Assembly: GCA_016718825.1 (NCBI GenBank)
Contig: JADKCL010000030.1
Coordinates: 40,059-104,058 of the forward strand
Direction of reading: 5' to 3'
Length of the DNA stretch: 64,000 nucleotides
Source of the DNA: Bacteroidota bacterium
Lineage (GTDB): Bacteria > Bacteroidota > Bacteroidia > J057 > JADKCL01
The position numbers were made by a program, and so were the translations under genes. Numbering within the stretch: position 1 is the stretch's first letter; every line of letters starts with the position of its first letter. This document shows, piece after piece, positions 9,389 to 18,362 of the stretch. The notes under the pieces are model-generated. The model was not told the origin of the DNA, did not search any database, and was given only the letters and a program-made list of their open reading frames with translations.

Positions 9389-12229
9389 TTACTTCTTGTA
9401 AAACAGCTTGATGGCCGAACTTTTTCCAATGTTGGAGGTCAGATCCAGAATTTTGGGCGGGGAAACGCCGTCATGAATCTCGATCGTCAGGGTATTCGTC
9501 GGCTTCCGTCCTTCGTTCCAAGCCTTCGATATCAAGTAATGAACCTTGTTGGGGCTGATGTCCAAATCTATGAAATGATTGTTTTCCAACACCTTCTTCT
9601 TCCCAAGAATCTTCTCATGGTCGACCAGCCAGTCGCCGTCAAAGTTCAAGGAAACCGTATCTCCGTCCTGATCATGGTTGTCATAGAAATAGATACGCAC
9701 CTGCCGGGATTGGACCTTGATCATATCCTTTTGAAAGACAATCGAATCCCCTCCCAAGCGTGTCGGCAATTCCGGTTCCTTTGCGGTGACATGGACATTG
9801 AAACTGCAATTCGCGGTCAAGCCTGCCGCATCCCGCACCTCAAACGTCAATGTACTTGCCCCGATCGGAAAGAATTCTCCACTTTCAGGGCCCGCAACTT
9901 GGGTGAGTTTGCTTCCCGGACAATTGTCGGCGAAATCCGGTTGCTCAAAGGCATAATTGGCGCCGTCAGCTTGGAACTTGGCCTGCACGTGCACGTCGTT
10001 GGGGCAGGTGATCCGCGGCTCTTCCATGTCTTGCACTTTGATTTTGAAGCTGCATTCGGCCGATTTTCCCGAGGAATGCGATGCCGTGTAGGTGATAACA
10101 TGACTTCCGATTCCAAGCCTCGAACCGCTCCGGGCACCGCCGGTTTGCGCCACTATGGCATCGCTCAGGTTACCGGTCACCGTTGCCGCACTGAAACCCA
10201 CCGCCACCGAACAATCACCGGGATCGGCCGGCACCACCTTGTCTGAGGGGCAGCGAATCCCAAGGTTCCCTTCTTCCTTGGCCGCCTCGACCGTGACCGT
10301 GAAACTGCAAGTCGCCGAATTGCCCGCGGCATCCACCACTTGATACGTCATCGTCGTGGCGCCGACCGGGAAATTCGCGCCGTTTTGAAGGCCTTTGAGC
10401 TTGCTCAATTTGCTGCCTGCACAGTTGTCGGAATAACGCGGCGGCTCGAAACTCACTGAAGTCCCTTCCGCCTTGGACTGAACCTGCATATCATCGGGGC
10501 AGGTGATTTTGGGCTTTTCCATGTCTTTGACGGTGATGGCGAAGCTGCAATCCGCAGATTTTCCCGAAGGATGGCTTGCCGTGAACAGAATTTCCTCGGT
10601 TCCAACGGCAAATTGTTCGCCGCTTTTCAATCCGCCCGTTTGCGTCACGGTGGCGTCTTTGAGATTACCGGTGAGGGTGGCGGCCTTGAAATTGACGATG
10701 GCAGCACAGTCGCCGGGATCGGTGGAGACCACCTTGTTTTCAGGGCAAACAATTCCCAATTCGTCTGTGACTGCAACCGTCACCACAAAGCTGCAAGTCG
10801 CCGTAAGGCCTGCGGCATCCTTGACTTGGTACGTGAGCGTCGAGGCGCCCACCGGGAAACGTGCGCCACTTTGCGGACCTTTTAATTTGCTGAGGATGCT
10901 GCCCGGGCAATTGTCCCCGTATTCTGGAGCATCATAGTTGACGATGGCGCCCGTCGTGCCGGCATCCGCCTCGACTTGCAGGTCTTGCGGGCACGTGATC
11001 GTGGGCTTTTCAGTGTCCTTGACCGTGATCGTAAAGCTGCATTCTGCCGTTTTGCCGGAGGCGTCCGTGACGCGGTACGTTTGTTTGCTGATGCCCTTGG
11101 GGAATGCAAATCCGCTTTCTTCACCCAAAATGCGTTCCAGCGTCGGATCTCCGCAGGCGCCCTTGCCGGTGGGATCAGCATATTGCACCACTGCATCACA
11201 TGCTCCCGGATCGCAATTCACGACCATCGACGCCGGACATTGGATCGTGGGAACGCTGTTGTCTTGCACGGTGACCTTGAAGCTGCATTCGGCCGAGCTG
11301 CCCTTGGCCGCCGTAGCACGGTAGGTCACCGTTGTCTCTCCGATCGGGAAAAACGATTCGCTCGCCAAGCCTGCGACAAGTTGCACATTTGCCGTTCCGC
11401 AATCCACCGTCGCCGTCGGTTCCAGATAATTCACAGGAATCCCGCATTTCCCTACGATGGCCGTCTTCGTAATATCCGCCGGGCATTCGATCGCCACCGC
11501 CGCGGTTTTCCCTTTGGCAGATTTGTCCTGGTAAAGTGCCGTAATCTCGGAGAGGGAAAGCGCACGGTCAAAAATGCGCAGATCGTCCATGATCCCGCAA
11601 TAAAATTCCATTCCGCCCGGTACGTCCCTTCCAATTTCTAGCGGCATATCGTTGGGAGTGAATGGCTTTGCGTAGGCGAAGGAAAATGCGGCCTTCCCAT
11701 CAATATAGGCATTCACCTGCACACCGTCATAACGCACGACGTAGAAGAACCATTGGCCAAGCAGGAGATTTTCATTGGCGGGCTCGGTGAAATCCGTGTT
11801 CATTGAGACCGTATTGTAGCCCCGCGCGTCGTCTTGCATGGATTGCACACGAAATTGCGGACTGTTGACGGTCTCCATTTGGATATCGGATTTACAGCAG
11901 ACAGTGAGCCACTTGCGGGTCGGGCTTGTCGGATTTTGCTCCATTTTGACCCAAACCGCCACTGTATAGGCAGAAACTGGGCTTTTGAGGGAAACCGAAC
12001 TCGGTACGCTGAGGTAGCCGGTAGAGCCATCAAATTTCAGGGCACCGCAAGCATTTCCAAAACGGTCGGCTGCAGTTTGCACCCCGCCGATCATCGCGCC
12101 GTCGTTTTTGTTGTTGCTCTGATCCACGGCGTTGCCATCCATCGGCCAATGCGCAATGGCATCCGTTGGAATTTGTGCCAACACCGCCGACGAAAGGCAT
12201 ATCAGGTAAACAAGGAGGAGATTTTTCAT
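9389..12229 (-). CDS. Secreted LamG/HYR-repeat protein
   Basis: This 946-residue exported protein has a signal peptide (residues 1-19, 'MKNLLLVYLICLSSAVLAQ'). A LamG-type concanavalin-like domain follows at about 22-235 ('IAHWPMDGNAVDQS', 'CGALKFDGSTGYL', 'CGIMDDLRIFDRAL'). Seven HYR repeats follow, each with an 'I.CP' start, 'PVGA.TLTY.V.DA.G' centre and 'CSF.VTV' end. Repeats 3, 5 and 7 resemble each other, as do 4 and 6, indicating duplication of two-repeat blocks. The C-terminal 115 residues are a different beta-rich domain, not a typical T9SS sorting domain. A surface adhesion or glycan-binding role is inferred. It is co-oriented with the phosphodiester glycosidase-like lipoprotein. Confidence 0.85.
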   Translation of the reverse strand: MKNLLLVYLICLSSAVLAQIPTDAIAHWPMDGNAVDQSNNKNDGAMIGGVQTAADRFGNACGALKFDGSTGYLSVPSSVSLKSPVSAYTVAVWVKMEQNPTSPTRKWLTVCCKSDIQMETVNSPQFRVQSMQDDARGYNTVSMNTDFTEPANENLLLGQWFFYVVRYDGVQVNAYIDGKAAFSFAYAKPFTPNDMPLEIGRDVPGGMEFYCGIMDDLRIFDRALSLSEITALYQDKSAKGKTAAVAIECPADITKTAIVGKCGIPVNYLEPTATVDCGTANVQLVAGLASESFFPIGETTVTYRATAAKGSSAECSFKVTVQDNSVPTIQCPASMVVNCDPGACDAVVQYADPTGKGACGDPTLERILGEESGFAFPKGISKQTYRVTDASGKTAECSFTITVKDTEKPTITCPQDLQVEADAGTTGAIVNYDAPEYGDNCPGSILSKLKGPQSGARFPVGASTLTYQVKDAAGLTATCSFVVTVAVTDELGIVCPENKVVSTDPGDCAAIVNFKAATLTGNLKDATVTQTGGLKSGEQFAVGTEEILFTASHPSGKSADCSFAITVKDMEKPKITCPDDMQVQSKAEGTSVSFEPPRYSDNCAGSKLSKLKGLQNGANFPVGATTMTYQVVDAAGNSATCSFTVTVEAAKEEGNLGIRCPSDKVVPADPGDCSVAVGFSAATVTGNLSDAIVAQTGGARSGSRLGIGSHVITYTASHSSGKSAECSFKIKVQDMEEPRITCPNDVHVQAKFQADGANYAFEQPDFADNCPGSKLTQVAGPESGEFFPIGASTLTFEVRDAAGLTANCSFNVHVTAKEPELPTRLGGDSIVFQKDMIKVQSRQVRIYFYDNHDQDGDTVSLNFDGDWLVDHEKILGKKKVLENNHFIDLDISPNKVHYLISKAWNEGRKPTNTLTIEIHDGVSPPKILDLTSNIGKSSAIKLFYKK

Positions 12230-12391
12230 TTCGAGTGATTGGATGAATACCTAGAATTGTGCTTCTATATTGTGGAGACCTGAGGACGCTGGGCAATTGT
12301 TGGACTTGCCTTCGTCGTTTGCCTCCTGTCAAGGGATTCCTTAGGAATATGTTTTTAATAAGATCCATGATGATGCGTAGGATTTTTGGTT

Positions 12392-12456
12392 CCTAGCAAG
12401 GCGCTTGAAACGAGTCGTAGCAGCGCTACGGCCGTTTTAAGCAACGCAGCGAGGGG
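12392..12456. repeat. Imperfect long inverted repeat
   Basis: GCTTGAAACGAGTCGTAGC (12403-12421) and GCTACGGCCGTTTTAAGC (from 12425) pair across a very short loop, and the pairing extends imperfectly outward to about 12392 and 12456. It lies between two minus-strand operons. It looks like a dispersed extragenic palindrome, or an elongated terminator without a T run. Confidence 0.5.
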
Positions 12457-12501
12457 CCGAAAAGACAAGCATAAGATTGGATGTTATTGAAAACTTATTC
12501 C

Positions 12502-13410
12502 TTAATTCAAGGAATAGCTCCATGCCACCAAATTCACCGCATTGGCGACGGGGACGGGACCGGTGGGTTCGGTGACTTTAAAGCCATAATCATTGTAGAC
12601 CTCGAGGATGTCTTCGGCGCCGGTATCGAGGTTCAGCATGGCCACGACATTGAGCCCGCGTTCCTGATTGGCATAGCGCAATACATTGGAAGCAGCGTCG
12701 CCGAGGTATTCCGAGGTGGTGATATTGTAAATCAGGTGGAGGATTTCCCCCATTGCGTTTTTGGCAATCACGAGCAACCGACGCTGCGCAGGCGAGGTCC
12801 GAGCCTTGCTCACATCAAGTTTTAATGTGTTGTCATATGCCAGCAATTGCGTCTGGAATACGGTCGCCCTTTCCTGCGCGGCCCAATTGATGAAGCCCTG
12901 CAAATCGCGGTAGGAGCGCAAATCAGCGACGGTTTCCGGACTGCCATAGCGCAAATTTCCGTCCTCCAGATTGGAGACGGCGATTCCACCGTTGGGATAA
13001 ACCACCACCAATCCGTCCATTTTGGTGTCAACGAGTTTGTTGACCAATTTGCCGCCATCGATGGTGATGCCCATGGGCGTCTCATAATCGTTGGTAAATG
13101 CCCCGCTACAAACAAGGACCACGTCGTTGTAGGGCCGCCATTCGGTATAATTCGAAACCGCATTCGTGGCAAAATATTTCGCTTTGATTCTTCCTGATTT
13201 GCGTTTGAATTCGATTTCATGGCCGTAGGGCGTCAGTCCGGCAGCCAAGGGTGTGACGGCGACGCTGTTGTTGCGGTAATATTGGGTCTTACCGATTCCA
13301 TAGTCGGCGGTGGCTGTGGAGATTTTAATGTCTTCGGACATCGGTGGATGGGATTCTGTACCCACAAGCAGGAGAATGCCCAAGAGGAGAAATTTCGAGA
13401 GATGTGCCAT
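12502..13410 (-). CDS. Exported protein, possibly phosphodiester glycosidase-like
   Basis: This 302-residue protein has an N-terminal signal peptide ('MAHLSKFLLLGILLLVG'). The central region 'VLVCSGAFTNDYETPMGITIDGG' followed by 'DGLVVVYPNGGIAV' has the rhythm of NAGPA-type domains (a Gly-x-Phe strand, a Gly-Ile-Thr-Ile-x-Gly-Gly strand, then Asn-Gly-Gly). The later 'AMLNLDTGAEDIL' could be the counterpart of the family's Leu-Asp-Gly-Gly strand. The similarity is weak, so function is tentative. It starts 6 nt after the upstream gene, so the two form an operon. Confidence 0.5.
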   Translation of the reverse strand: MAHLSKFLLLGILLLVGTESHPPMSEDIKISTATADYGIGKTQYYRNNSVAVTPLAAGLTPYGHEIEFKRKSGRIKAKYFATNAVSNYTEWRPYNDVVLVCSGAFTNDYETPMGITIDGGKLVNKLVDTKMDGLVVVYPNGGIAVSNLEDGNLRYGSPETVADLRSYRDLQGFINWAAQERATVFQTQLLAYDNTLKLDVSKARTSPAQRRLLVIAKNAMGEILHLIYNITTSEYLGDAASNVLRYANQERGLNVVAMLNLDTGAEDILEVYNDYGFKVTEPTGPVPVANAVNLVAWSYSLN

Positions 13411-13416
13411 AAGATT

Positions 13417-14172
13417 TCACAGTTGATTTTTGGAAGAAGCAGGAGAATGAAATTGTTGACGCGCGCCAAAGAACCTTTTCTTGAGGAGGCGCAAGAGGGG
13501 ACCCGAAAGGAATAGCAGGTTCATTGCCAATGAGATGGCAAGGACCGTATCCTTCAAATACCGCGTCTTGAACCGGTCCCAGATATAAGCCCAGTCGCCG
13601 TTCTTGACATGTGTAACCAGTTTTTCGGAATTGCTCGCCGGGATATTAGGGGCATAATGGCTGCTGCGTAGCAGCTCAAACACCTCCCCAAACACCTTAG
13701 CATCTTTGTCTACCAATCCATTTGCGTAACCTTCCTCAATGTGGTAGGCTGCCGAACTGAAAAAGCGGTCGCCGATGCTCTGCGTGAGGAAGTTGAGGGC
13801 GGAATCTGTCGGGGAATGGAAATCCAGAAATTGCTTCGCCAGGAGCAATTGCGCCTTGAGGACATGCAGGTCTGTCACATCGATGGGGGTGGCTTTCAAG
13901 TAATAATCTGTGGCTCCGAAGAGGAGAGGATCTGCGACTTCTTTGCGTCCGCTTGCCTCTAAAACGCCCCTGTCACGCAGCAATTGCGGCAGGGGATCCA
14001 CGAGCGCGGTCGCGAGGTAGTCTTCGTAGGGAAATGTCTCGAAAAACGCATCGTCAGACAGCTTTTGTTGGGCTGTGCAATGTGTAACGAGATCAAACGC
14101 CTTGCATTCGGTCACGGCAAAAACGACCATGCAGGCCATGAAGATGGCACTCAATTTTTTCATATTTTTCAC
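13417..14172 (-). CDS. Exported protein with C-terminal membrane anchor, unknown
   Basis: This 251-residue protein has a signal peptide (MKNMKKLSAIFMACMVVFAV, then a Cys at residue 23 that might be lipidated). It has a mainly helical body and a C-terminal hydrophobic helix at about residues 209-228 followed by a basic Lys/Arg/Phe-rich tail, suggesting a protein anchored with its basic tail in the cytoplasm. I do not recognise the family. Residues 30-200 contain phrases such as 'YLATALVDPLPQLLRDRG' and 'SIGDRFFSSAAYHIEEGY', consistent with an alpha-helical periplasmic domain. It is the first gene of a two-gene operon with the 302-residue exported protein. Confidence 0.65.
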   Translation of the reverse strand: MKNMKKLSAIFMACMVVFAVTECKAFDLVTHCTAQQKLSDDAFFETFPYEDYLATALVDPLPQLLRDRGVLEASGRKEVADPLLFGATDYYLKATPIDVTDLHVLKAQLLLAKQFLDFHSPTDSALNFLTQSIGDRFFSSAAYHIEEGYANGLVDKDAKVFGEVFELLRSSHYAPNIPASNSEKLVTHVKNGDWAYIWDRFKTRYLKDTVLAISLAMNLLFLSGPLLRLLKKRFFGARQQFHSPASSKNQL

Positions 14173-14466
14173 GGGTTGGTAGGTTAGTTACGGTGGGATT
14201 TACCGTTTAGTTTTCTATACGTTTCAAATTTGTTTTCGAGGCCGTTCCTGAATCGAATTAGCAGCTGGAAAAGGGTTGAAAATTTTTTTTGTGATTGTCG
14301 GGGGGAAATCCTTCTAGAATCGGAAGCAGTCTGCCCAACTTGATGGACGGCCCAATGTCCTGCTGCTTGGTCGCGAACGATTGTCAGCTTAGCTATCGAT
14401 TAGCAGCGTACTACATGAGACCGTTATTAGCAATAGGTACTGAGCACTTGCCAATGAATGCAAACC

Positions 14467-14829
14467 TCACTCCTTGAGAAATTTCCGCGATTGGTTGCCC
14501 ACTTGAAGCGTGTAGAAGCCAGGTAGGAGAAGGCTCACATCAATTGGCTGTCCCGAGATCACCATTCCCCGCCCGATTTCCTTTCCCAAAACATCGAAAA
14601 TCATATAGGCTGATTCCGCCGCGAGGTGGTCCACCACCAATTGCGAAACCACCGGATTGGGATGGATCGCCAATTCGGTTTGGGGTTGCGGAGCCAAAAC
14701 GCCGACCGCAAGCGATTGGTTGAGCAAGGTTTCCATCGCCCAACCTTGCGCGTTGCCGCCATAGAATTTCCCTTGGGTCCAACCGATCGTAGGCAAAGCA
14801 AGCAAAACAAAGAGTATAAATCGTTTCAT
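14467..14829 (-). CDS. Short T9SS-sorted protein (signal peptide plus sorting domain)
   Basis: This 120-residue protein starts at the ATG at 14829 ('MKRFILFVLLALPTIGWTQ', a signal peptide). It has only about 30 residues of linker before a T9SS type A sorting domain ('IHPNPVVSQLVVDHL', 'MIFDVLGKEIGRG', 'LLPGFYTLQVGNQSRKFLKE'). There is essentially no passenger domain. It begins 14 nt after the SUMF1-like gene, which has no sorting domain of its own, so the two are surely co-transcribed. An extended frame to 15033 lies inside the upstream gene and is not credible. A role as a secreted partner or processed fragment is inferred. Confidence 0.8.
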   Translation of the reverse strand: MKRFILFVLLALPTIGWTQGKFYGGNAQGWAMETLLNQSLAVGVLAPQPQTELAIHPNPVVSQLVVDHLAAESAYMIFDVLGKEIGRGMVISGQPIDVSLLLPGFYTLQVGNQSRKFLKE

Positions 14830-14843
14830 TTTCGTGGGATGAT

Positions 14844-16448
14844 TTAGTTGGCACTGCGGACAAAACGTCCTCCATCGTCGTTGATCACCGTGTTCCAGTA
14901 GGCAGAAGCTACCCTGCGGCTGCTCACACGGGCATTGTGTTCCAAATTCGGATTCGGATAGGCCAAGCCCCCACCGCGGTAACCCACGCCTACATTGCTT
15001 TCGACGGTGCTGCCGGAAAACGACCCGGGCCATTGGTTCACATCGGCATAGCCGTTGGGGCTGAGATTGCCGTCACCATGCAAGCCAGTGTATTTCCGCC
15101 CTTCCGGATGACCGACGCTCACCGCACGCTCCCAAGCCATGCCGCTCATTTCCATGATGCCCCAAACCGTTGCCCCGGAAGTTACGCGATTGAAATTCTG
15201 TGGATACGCTGCAAAAATGCCAACCCGGGCCAAATTGGGCATTGTTTGGCCACCCGTGCGAATCCAGCAATTGCCGATGCTCCCGTTGGTATTGAAGCCT
15301 TGGTCGATGCCCTCATTGTCCTGATCCACATTCAGCAGGGTGAAGTCGTCGAAAAGATCCAAACTTGCATTCCCCCAAGCATATTCGTTCAACACGGGAG
15401 CATCTAGGCCGCGGCAAGCCTTCTCAAATTCCAATTCCGTCATCGGGCGAAGTGCGGCCCAATCCGCAAATGCTGCGCCTTTGATCCAATCCATGAAGAT
15501 CATGGGCACATGCGGCGTTGCGGTTGAATAAACCCCCGCCGTTTCAGTGATGCCGTAGCGGTTGTCCAAAAAGGTGCCTTGAATGTAGAAATTGCTCGTT
15601 TGGTCGAGGTAGGTCGATTGTTGTGTCAGCGTAAGACAATTCAGCATGTCGACATATTGTTGCTGCGTCAATTCGTATTTCATGCAGTAAAATCCGTTGA
15701 ATCCTTTGGGGAAAGCGGCCGGCAAGGACTGCTCCATAGATCCGTTGAAATCGTCGCCACTGCCGCCGAGACATCCGTCATTGCTGCAATCGAAGGTGAG
15801 TCCGCCACCGCCATTGGCATATTGGTTGATGCGCTGATTGTTGCCCAACGATCCCGCATTGATTCCGCCCAAAGTCAGGCTGTCTTCCGAAGTGATTGCC
15901 AATGGCAAGCCCGTAAGGCCGTCTTCGAAATTGCCATAGACCTCCTGATAATTCGTTTGTCCATCCCCGACAAAGAAGGAGCCTTGTGGCACATACACCA
16001 TTTCCAAGGCAAATGCCTTTAAATCAACGCTGTCCAAGGACGTCAGCCCATCCGCCCCGAAATTCCATCGAAGGCGCATTCCGCCAAACGAGACATAACC
16101 ACCGCCCAGCGAATTTCTGCGCAAAAACACACCTTTCCCATCCGGCGAAGTATCCACAAGACCATTCGAAGGAAGGGTATGGCCAGTCGGATTCAAGGTT
16201 GCATGTCCCCACGCGGTCGTCGTTCCCACGCGGCGGTATTTGAGAAAGATCCAAGCTGCATCGTGGTTGATTCCATCGTCCCAACTATTGTCCCAACGCA
16301 CGTCGACCGCCACTTCGGCATATTGATTTAGGCTATTGATCGAGGCGATGCTCAGCGAAACGATCTGAATTTCATTGGCCCAGAGTGGAACTGAAAACAA
16401 GGCAAAAGCAAAGAAAGCAAGCAGTGTTCTGAAAATCGATTTTCTCAT
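14844..16448 (-). CDS. Exported SUMF1/formylglycine-generating-enzyme-like protein
   Basis: This is a 534-residue protein starting at 16448 ('MRKSIFRTLLAFFAFALFSVPLWA', signal peptide); the frame upstream of that ATG is intergenic. After a beta-sandwich-like region it shows the SUMF1 (FGE-sulfatase) pattern: 'MVYVPQGSFFVGDG', 'GFYCMKYELTQQQYVDMLN', 'WAALRPMTELEFEKACRG', 'NEYAWGN' and, near the end, 'YRGGGLAYP' with 'SSRRVAS'. Several blocks match bacterial secreted SUMF1-fold proteins, many of which are not formylglycine-generating enzymes but bind or modify other substrates. Catalytic cysteines for sulfatase maturation are not evident. It is divergent from the SBBP gene at 16625. Confidence 0.8.
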   Translation of the reverse strand: MRKSIFRTLLAFFAFALFSVPLWANEIQIVSLSIASINSLNQYAEVAVDVRWDNSWDDGINHDAAWIFLKYRRVGTTTAWGHATLNPTGHTLPSNGLVDTSPDGKGVFLRRNSLGGGYVSFGGMRLRWNFGADGLTSLDSVDLKAFALEMVYVPQGSFFVGDGQTNYQEVYGNFEDGLTGLPLAITSEDSLTLGGINAGSLGNNQRINQYANGGGGLTFDCSNDGCLGGSGDDFNGSMEQSLPAAFPKGFNGFYCMKYELTQQQYVDMLNCLTLTQQSTYLDQTSNFYIQGTFLDNRYGITETAGVYSTATPHVPMIFMDWIKGAAFADWAALRPMTELEFEKACRGLDAPVLNEYAWGNASLDLFDDFTLLNVDQDNEGIDQGFNTNGSIGNCWIRTGGQTMPNLARVGIFAAYPQNFNRVTSGATVWGIMEMSGMAWERAVSVGHPEGRKYTGLHGDGNLSPNGYADVNQWPGSFSGSTVESNVGVGYRGGGLAYPNPNLEHNARVSSRRVASAYWNTVINDDGGRFVRSAN

Positions 16449-16590
16449 TTCATTCAATAACAAACTATTGGCACGACCAAGGGATTCAACCAAGCCTTCT
16501 CCCGGGGCTTGCCAGCCAACATAGGACCAATATGGTGATTGCGGGTGAAATTTGCAAATGCCAGATAGTTTGCCACCACCACGGTTCACT

Positions 16591-16620
16591 TTGATTTGCA
16601 GCTTGCTGTGAATATCTTTG
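16591..16620 (+). promoter_or_regulatory. Bacteroidota-type promoter, possibly leaderless
   Basis: TTG (16591-16593), a 19-nt spacer and TATCTTTG (16613-16620) match the Bacteroidota TTG/TAnnTTTG promoter consensus. The -7 element ends 4 nt before the ATG at 16625, so the transcript may begin at or next to the start codon. Confidence 0.55.
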
Positions 16621-16624
16621 AAAG

Positions 16625-18325
16625 ATGAAGAACAGTTTACTATTCGCGCTTTTGTTGTTGTTGGTAACGCCAACCTTCGGTCAAACTTTGGATTGGAGCA
16701 AAACGATGGGTTCTACCGGCAGCGATGTGAATCGGGCAATGGCGGTCGACGCGGCAGGCAATGTCTATACCACAGGAACATTTGCGGGCACAGTCGATTT
16801 TGACCCTGGAGCGGGAAATTTTCCGCTTACCGCCTCTGGAGTCAGCAATATTTATGTACAAAAGTTGACTCCTGCCGGTGATTTTATCTGGGCAAAAGCG
16901 ATGACGGGTCCTGAAATCAGCCGTCCCTATTCCATGGCGGTGGATGCAGCCGGCAATGTCTATTCGACGGGCTTTTATGCTGGTGCAGTCGATTTTGATC
17001 CAGGAGCGGGCTCACGTATTTTGGATACTGGTTCGGCAATCTGGCGCGATTATTATGTGCAAAAGCTGGATCCGAATGGTGACTTGTTGTGGGCCCATGG
17101 CTTTGGCGGCGTCAACGAGGACATTGCCTACGGCATCACGCTCACACCCACGGGAGACGTGCTGATCACTGGCGGATTTGAGGGCACCGCGGACTTTGAT
17201 CCGGGGGTTGGAGTGACTTCGCTGACCGCAATTTCATCCGATATCTTCGTCCACAAATTGGATGCGAATGGCAATTTCCTTTGGGTGAAGACCATGACGA
17301 CCGGCACTTCGGGAGGCGACGACTATGGTGCAGCCATCGACACCGATGCCTCAGGCAACATTTTCCTCACCGGAATTTTTGGTGGCGTGGTTGATTTCGA
17401 CCCAGGTGCAGGAGTCAACAACTTGACGACTTTATCCGGCTTCAATGGCTTTATTGAGAAATTGGATGCCAATGGGAACTTTGCTTGGGTCAGGCAGGTC
17501 GTCGTTCCGATTTTCGCAGATGGGCAGGCGATCGCCGTTTGTGCAAATGGGGATGTATTGGCAGGAGGCATTTTTCAAGGAAATGTTGACAGCGATCCAG
17601 GTCCAGCGACTGTCATTGTCAATGCTGTCGGAGGATGGGATGGCTATCTTTATCGCTTGGGATCACTTGGAAACCTGATTTGGTTTCATACCCTTGGTGG
17701 CCCCGACGACGAATACGTGCGTTGTATCAAGGAAGACGCTGCAGGAGATATTTTCATTGCTGGCGAATTTCGTGATACCGTCGACTTTGATCCGAGCCCT
17801 GCAACTGACTTCGCCAATAGCATGGGTGCCTCAGACATTTACGTGCAGCAACTGACCAGCGGTGGCACCTATGTCTCCCGTCTTCAATTGGGTGGCGCCG
17901 ACGGAGAGTCCGCTTTTGGTTTGGTCGCTGCCAACAATGGAATCTACCTCGCAGGCTATTTTGGTGGAACGGTTGACCTCGATCCTTTTGCAGCCGTGGC
18001 AAGTTATGTCTCCGCAGGCTCCGAAGATGCTTATGTTCTAAAAATCGGTGGAATTGCGACGCAGGTGTCGAATGTTGCTTCCGATTTCTCGGCAATCGCA
18101 TTCCCCAATCCGACCGAAGGGAAATTTCAAATATTAGGCTTGGAGGATGAGAAAATCAAAGAAATGTACCTGACGAATGCAGCAGGGATGGCGTTGTCGA
18201 TTCGCTCCGAACTGAATGACGGTCAGATGCCACAATTTGATTTAAGTGGAAATCCAGCAGGGATGTATTTTCTGACGATTGTGACGGCAAAGGCACGGTG
18301 GACGGTGAAGGTAGCCTTAAAGTGA
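16625..18325 (+). CDS. SBBP-repeat beta-propeller protein with T9SS sorting domain
   Basis: This 566-residue protein has a signal peptide ('MKNSLLFALLLLLVTPTFGQ'). About eight SBBP-type blades follow, with recurring 'AVDAAGNVYTTGTFAGTVDFDPG', 'YVQKLD..G...W' and 'GGTSGGDD' patterns. A T9SS type A sorting domain closes the protein ('IAFPNPTEGKFQILGL' to 'GMYFLTIVTAKARWTVKVALK'). Such propellers are secreted surface proteins of Bacteroidota; ligand unknown. The repeated 'VDFDPGAG' elements are Asp-rich and may bind calcium. The start is fixed by the signal peptide and by the promoter directly upstream. Confidence 0.88.
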   Translation: MKNSLLFALLLLLVTPTFGQTLDWSKTMGSTGSDVNRAMAVDAAGNVYTTGTFAGTVDFDPGAGNFPLTASGVSNIYVQKLTPAGDFIWAKAMTGPEISRPYSMAVDAAGNVYSTGFYAGAVDFDPGAGSRILDTGSAIWRDYYVQKLDPNGDLLWAHGFGGVNEDIAYGITLTPTGDVLITGGFEGTADFDPGVGVTSLTAISSDIFVHKLDANGNFLWVKTMTTGTSGGDDYGAAIDTDASGNIFLTGIFGGVVDFDPGAGVNNLTTLSGFNGFIEKLDANGNFAWVRQVVVPIFADGQAIAVCANGDVLAGGIFQGNVDSDPGPATVIVNAVGGWDGYLYRLGSLGNLIWFHTLGGPDDEYVRCIKEDAAGDIFIAGEFRDTVDFDPSPATDFANSMGASDIYVQQLTSGGTYVSRLQLGGADGESAFGLVAANNGIYLAGYFGGTVDLDPFAAVASYVSAGSEDAYVLKIGGIATQVSNVASDFSAIAFPNPTEGKFQILGLEDEKIKEMYLTNAAGMALSIRSELNDGQMPQFDLSGNPAGMYFLTIVTAKARWTVKVALK

Positions 18326-18362
18326 CGGGTTAGGACTAAATGGAGATTTCAACAAAAAAAGC

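Noticed and set aside
9383..10246. 287-codon open frame on the plus strand
   Set aside because: Antisense to the HYR/LamG gene; no independent support.
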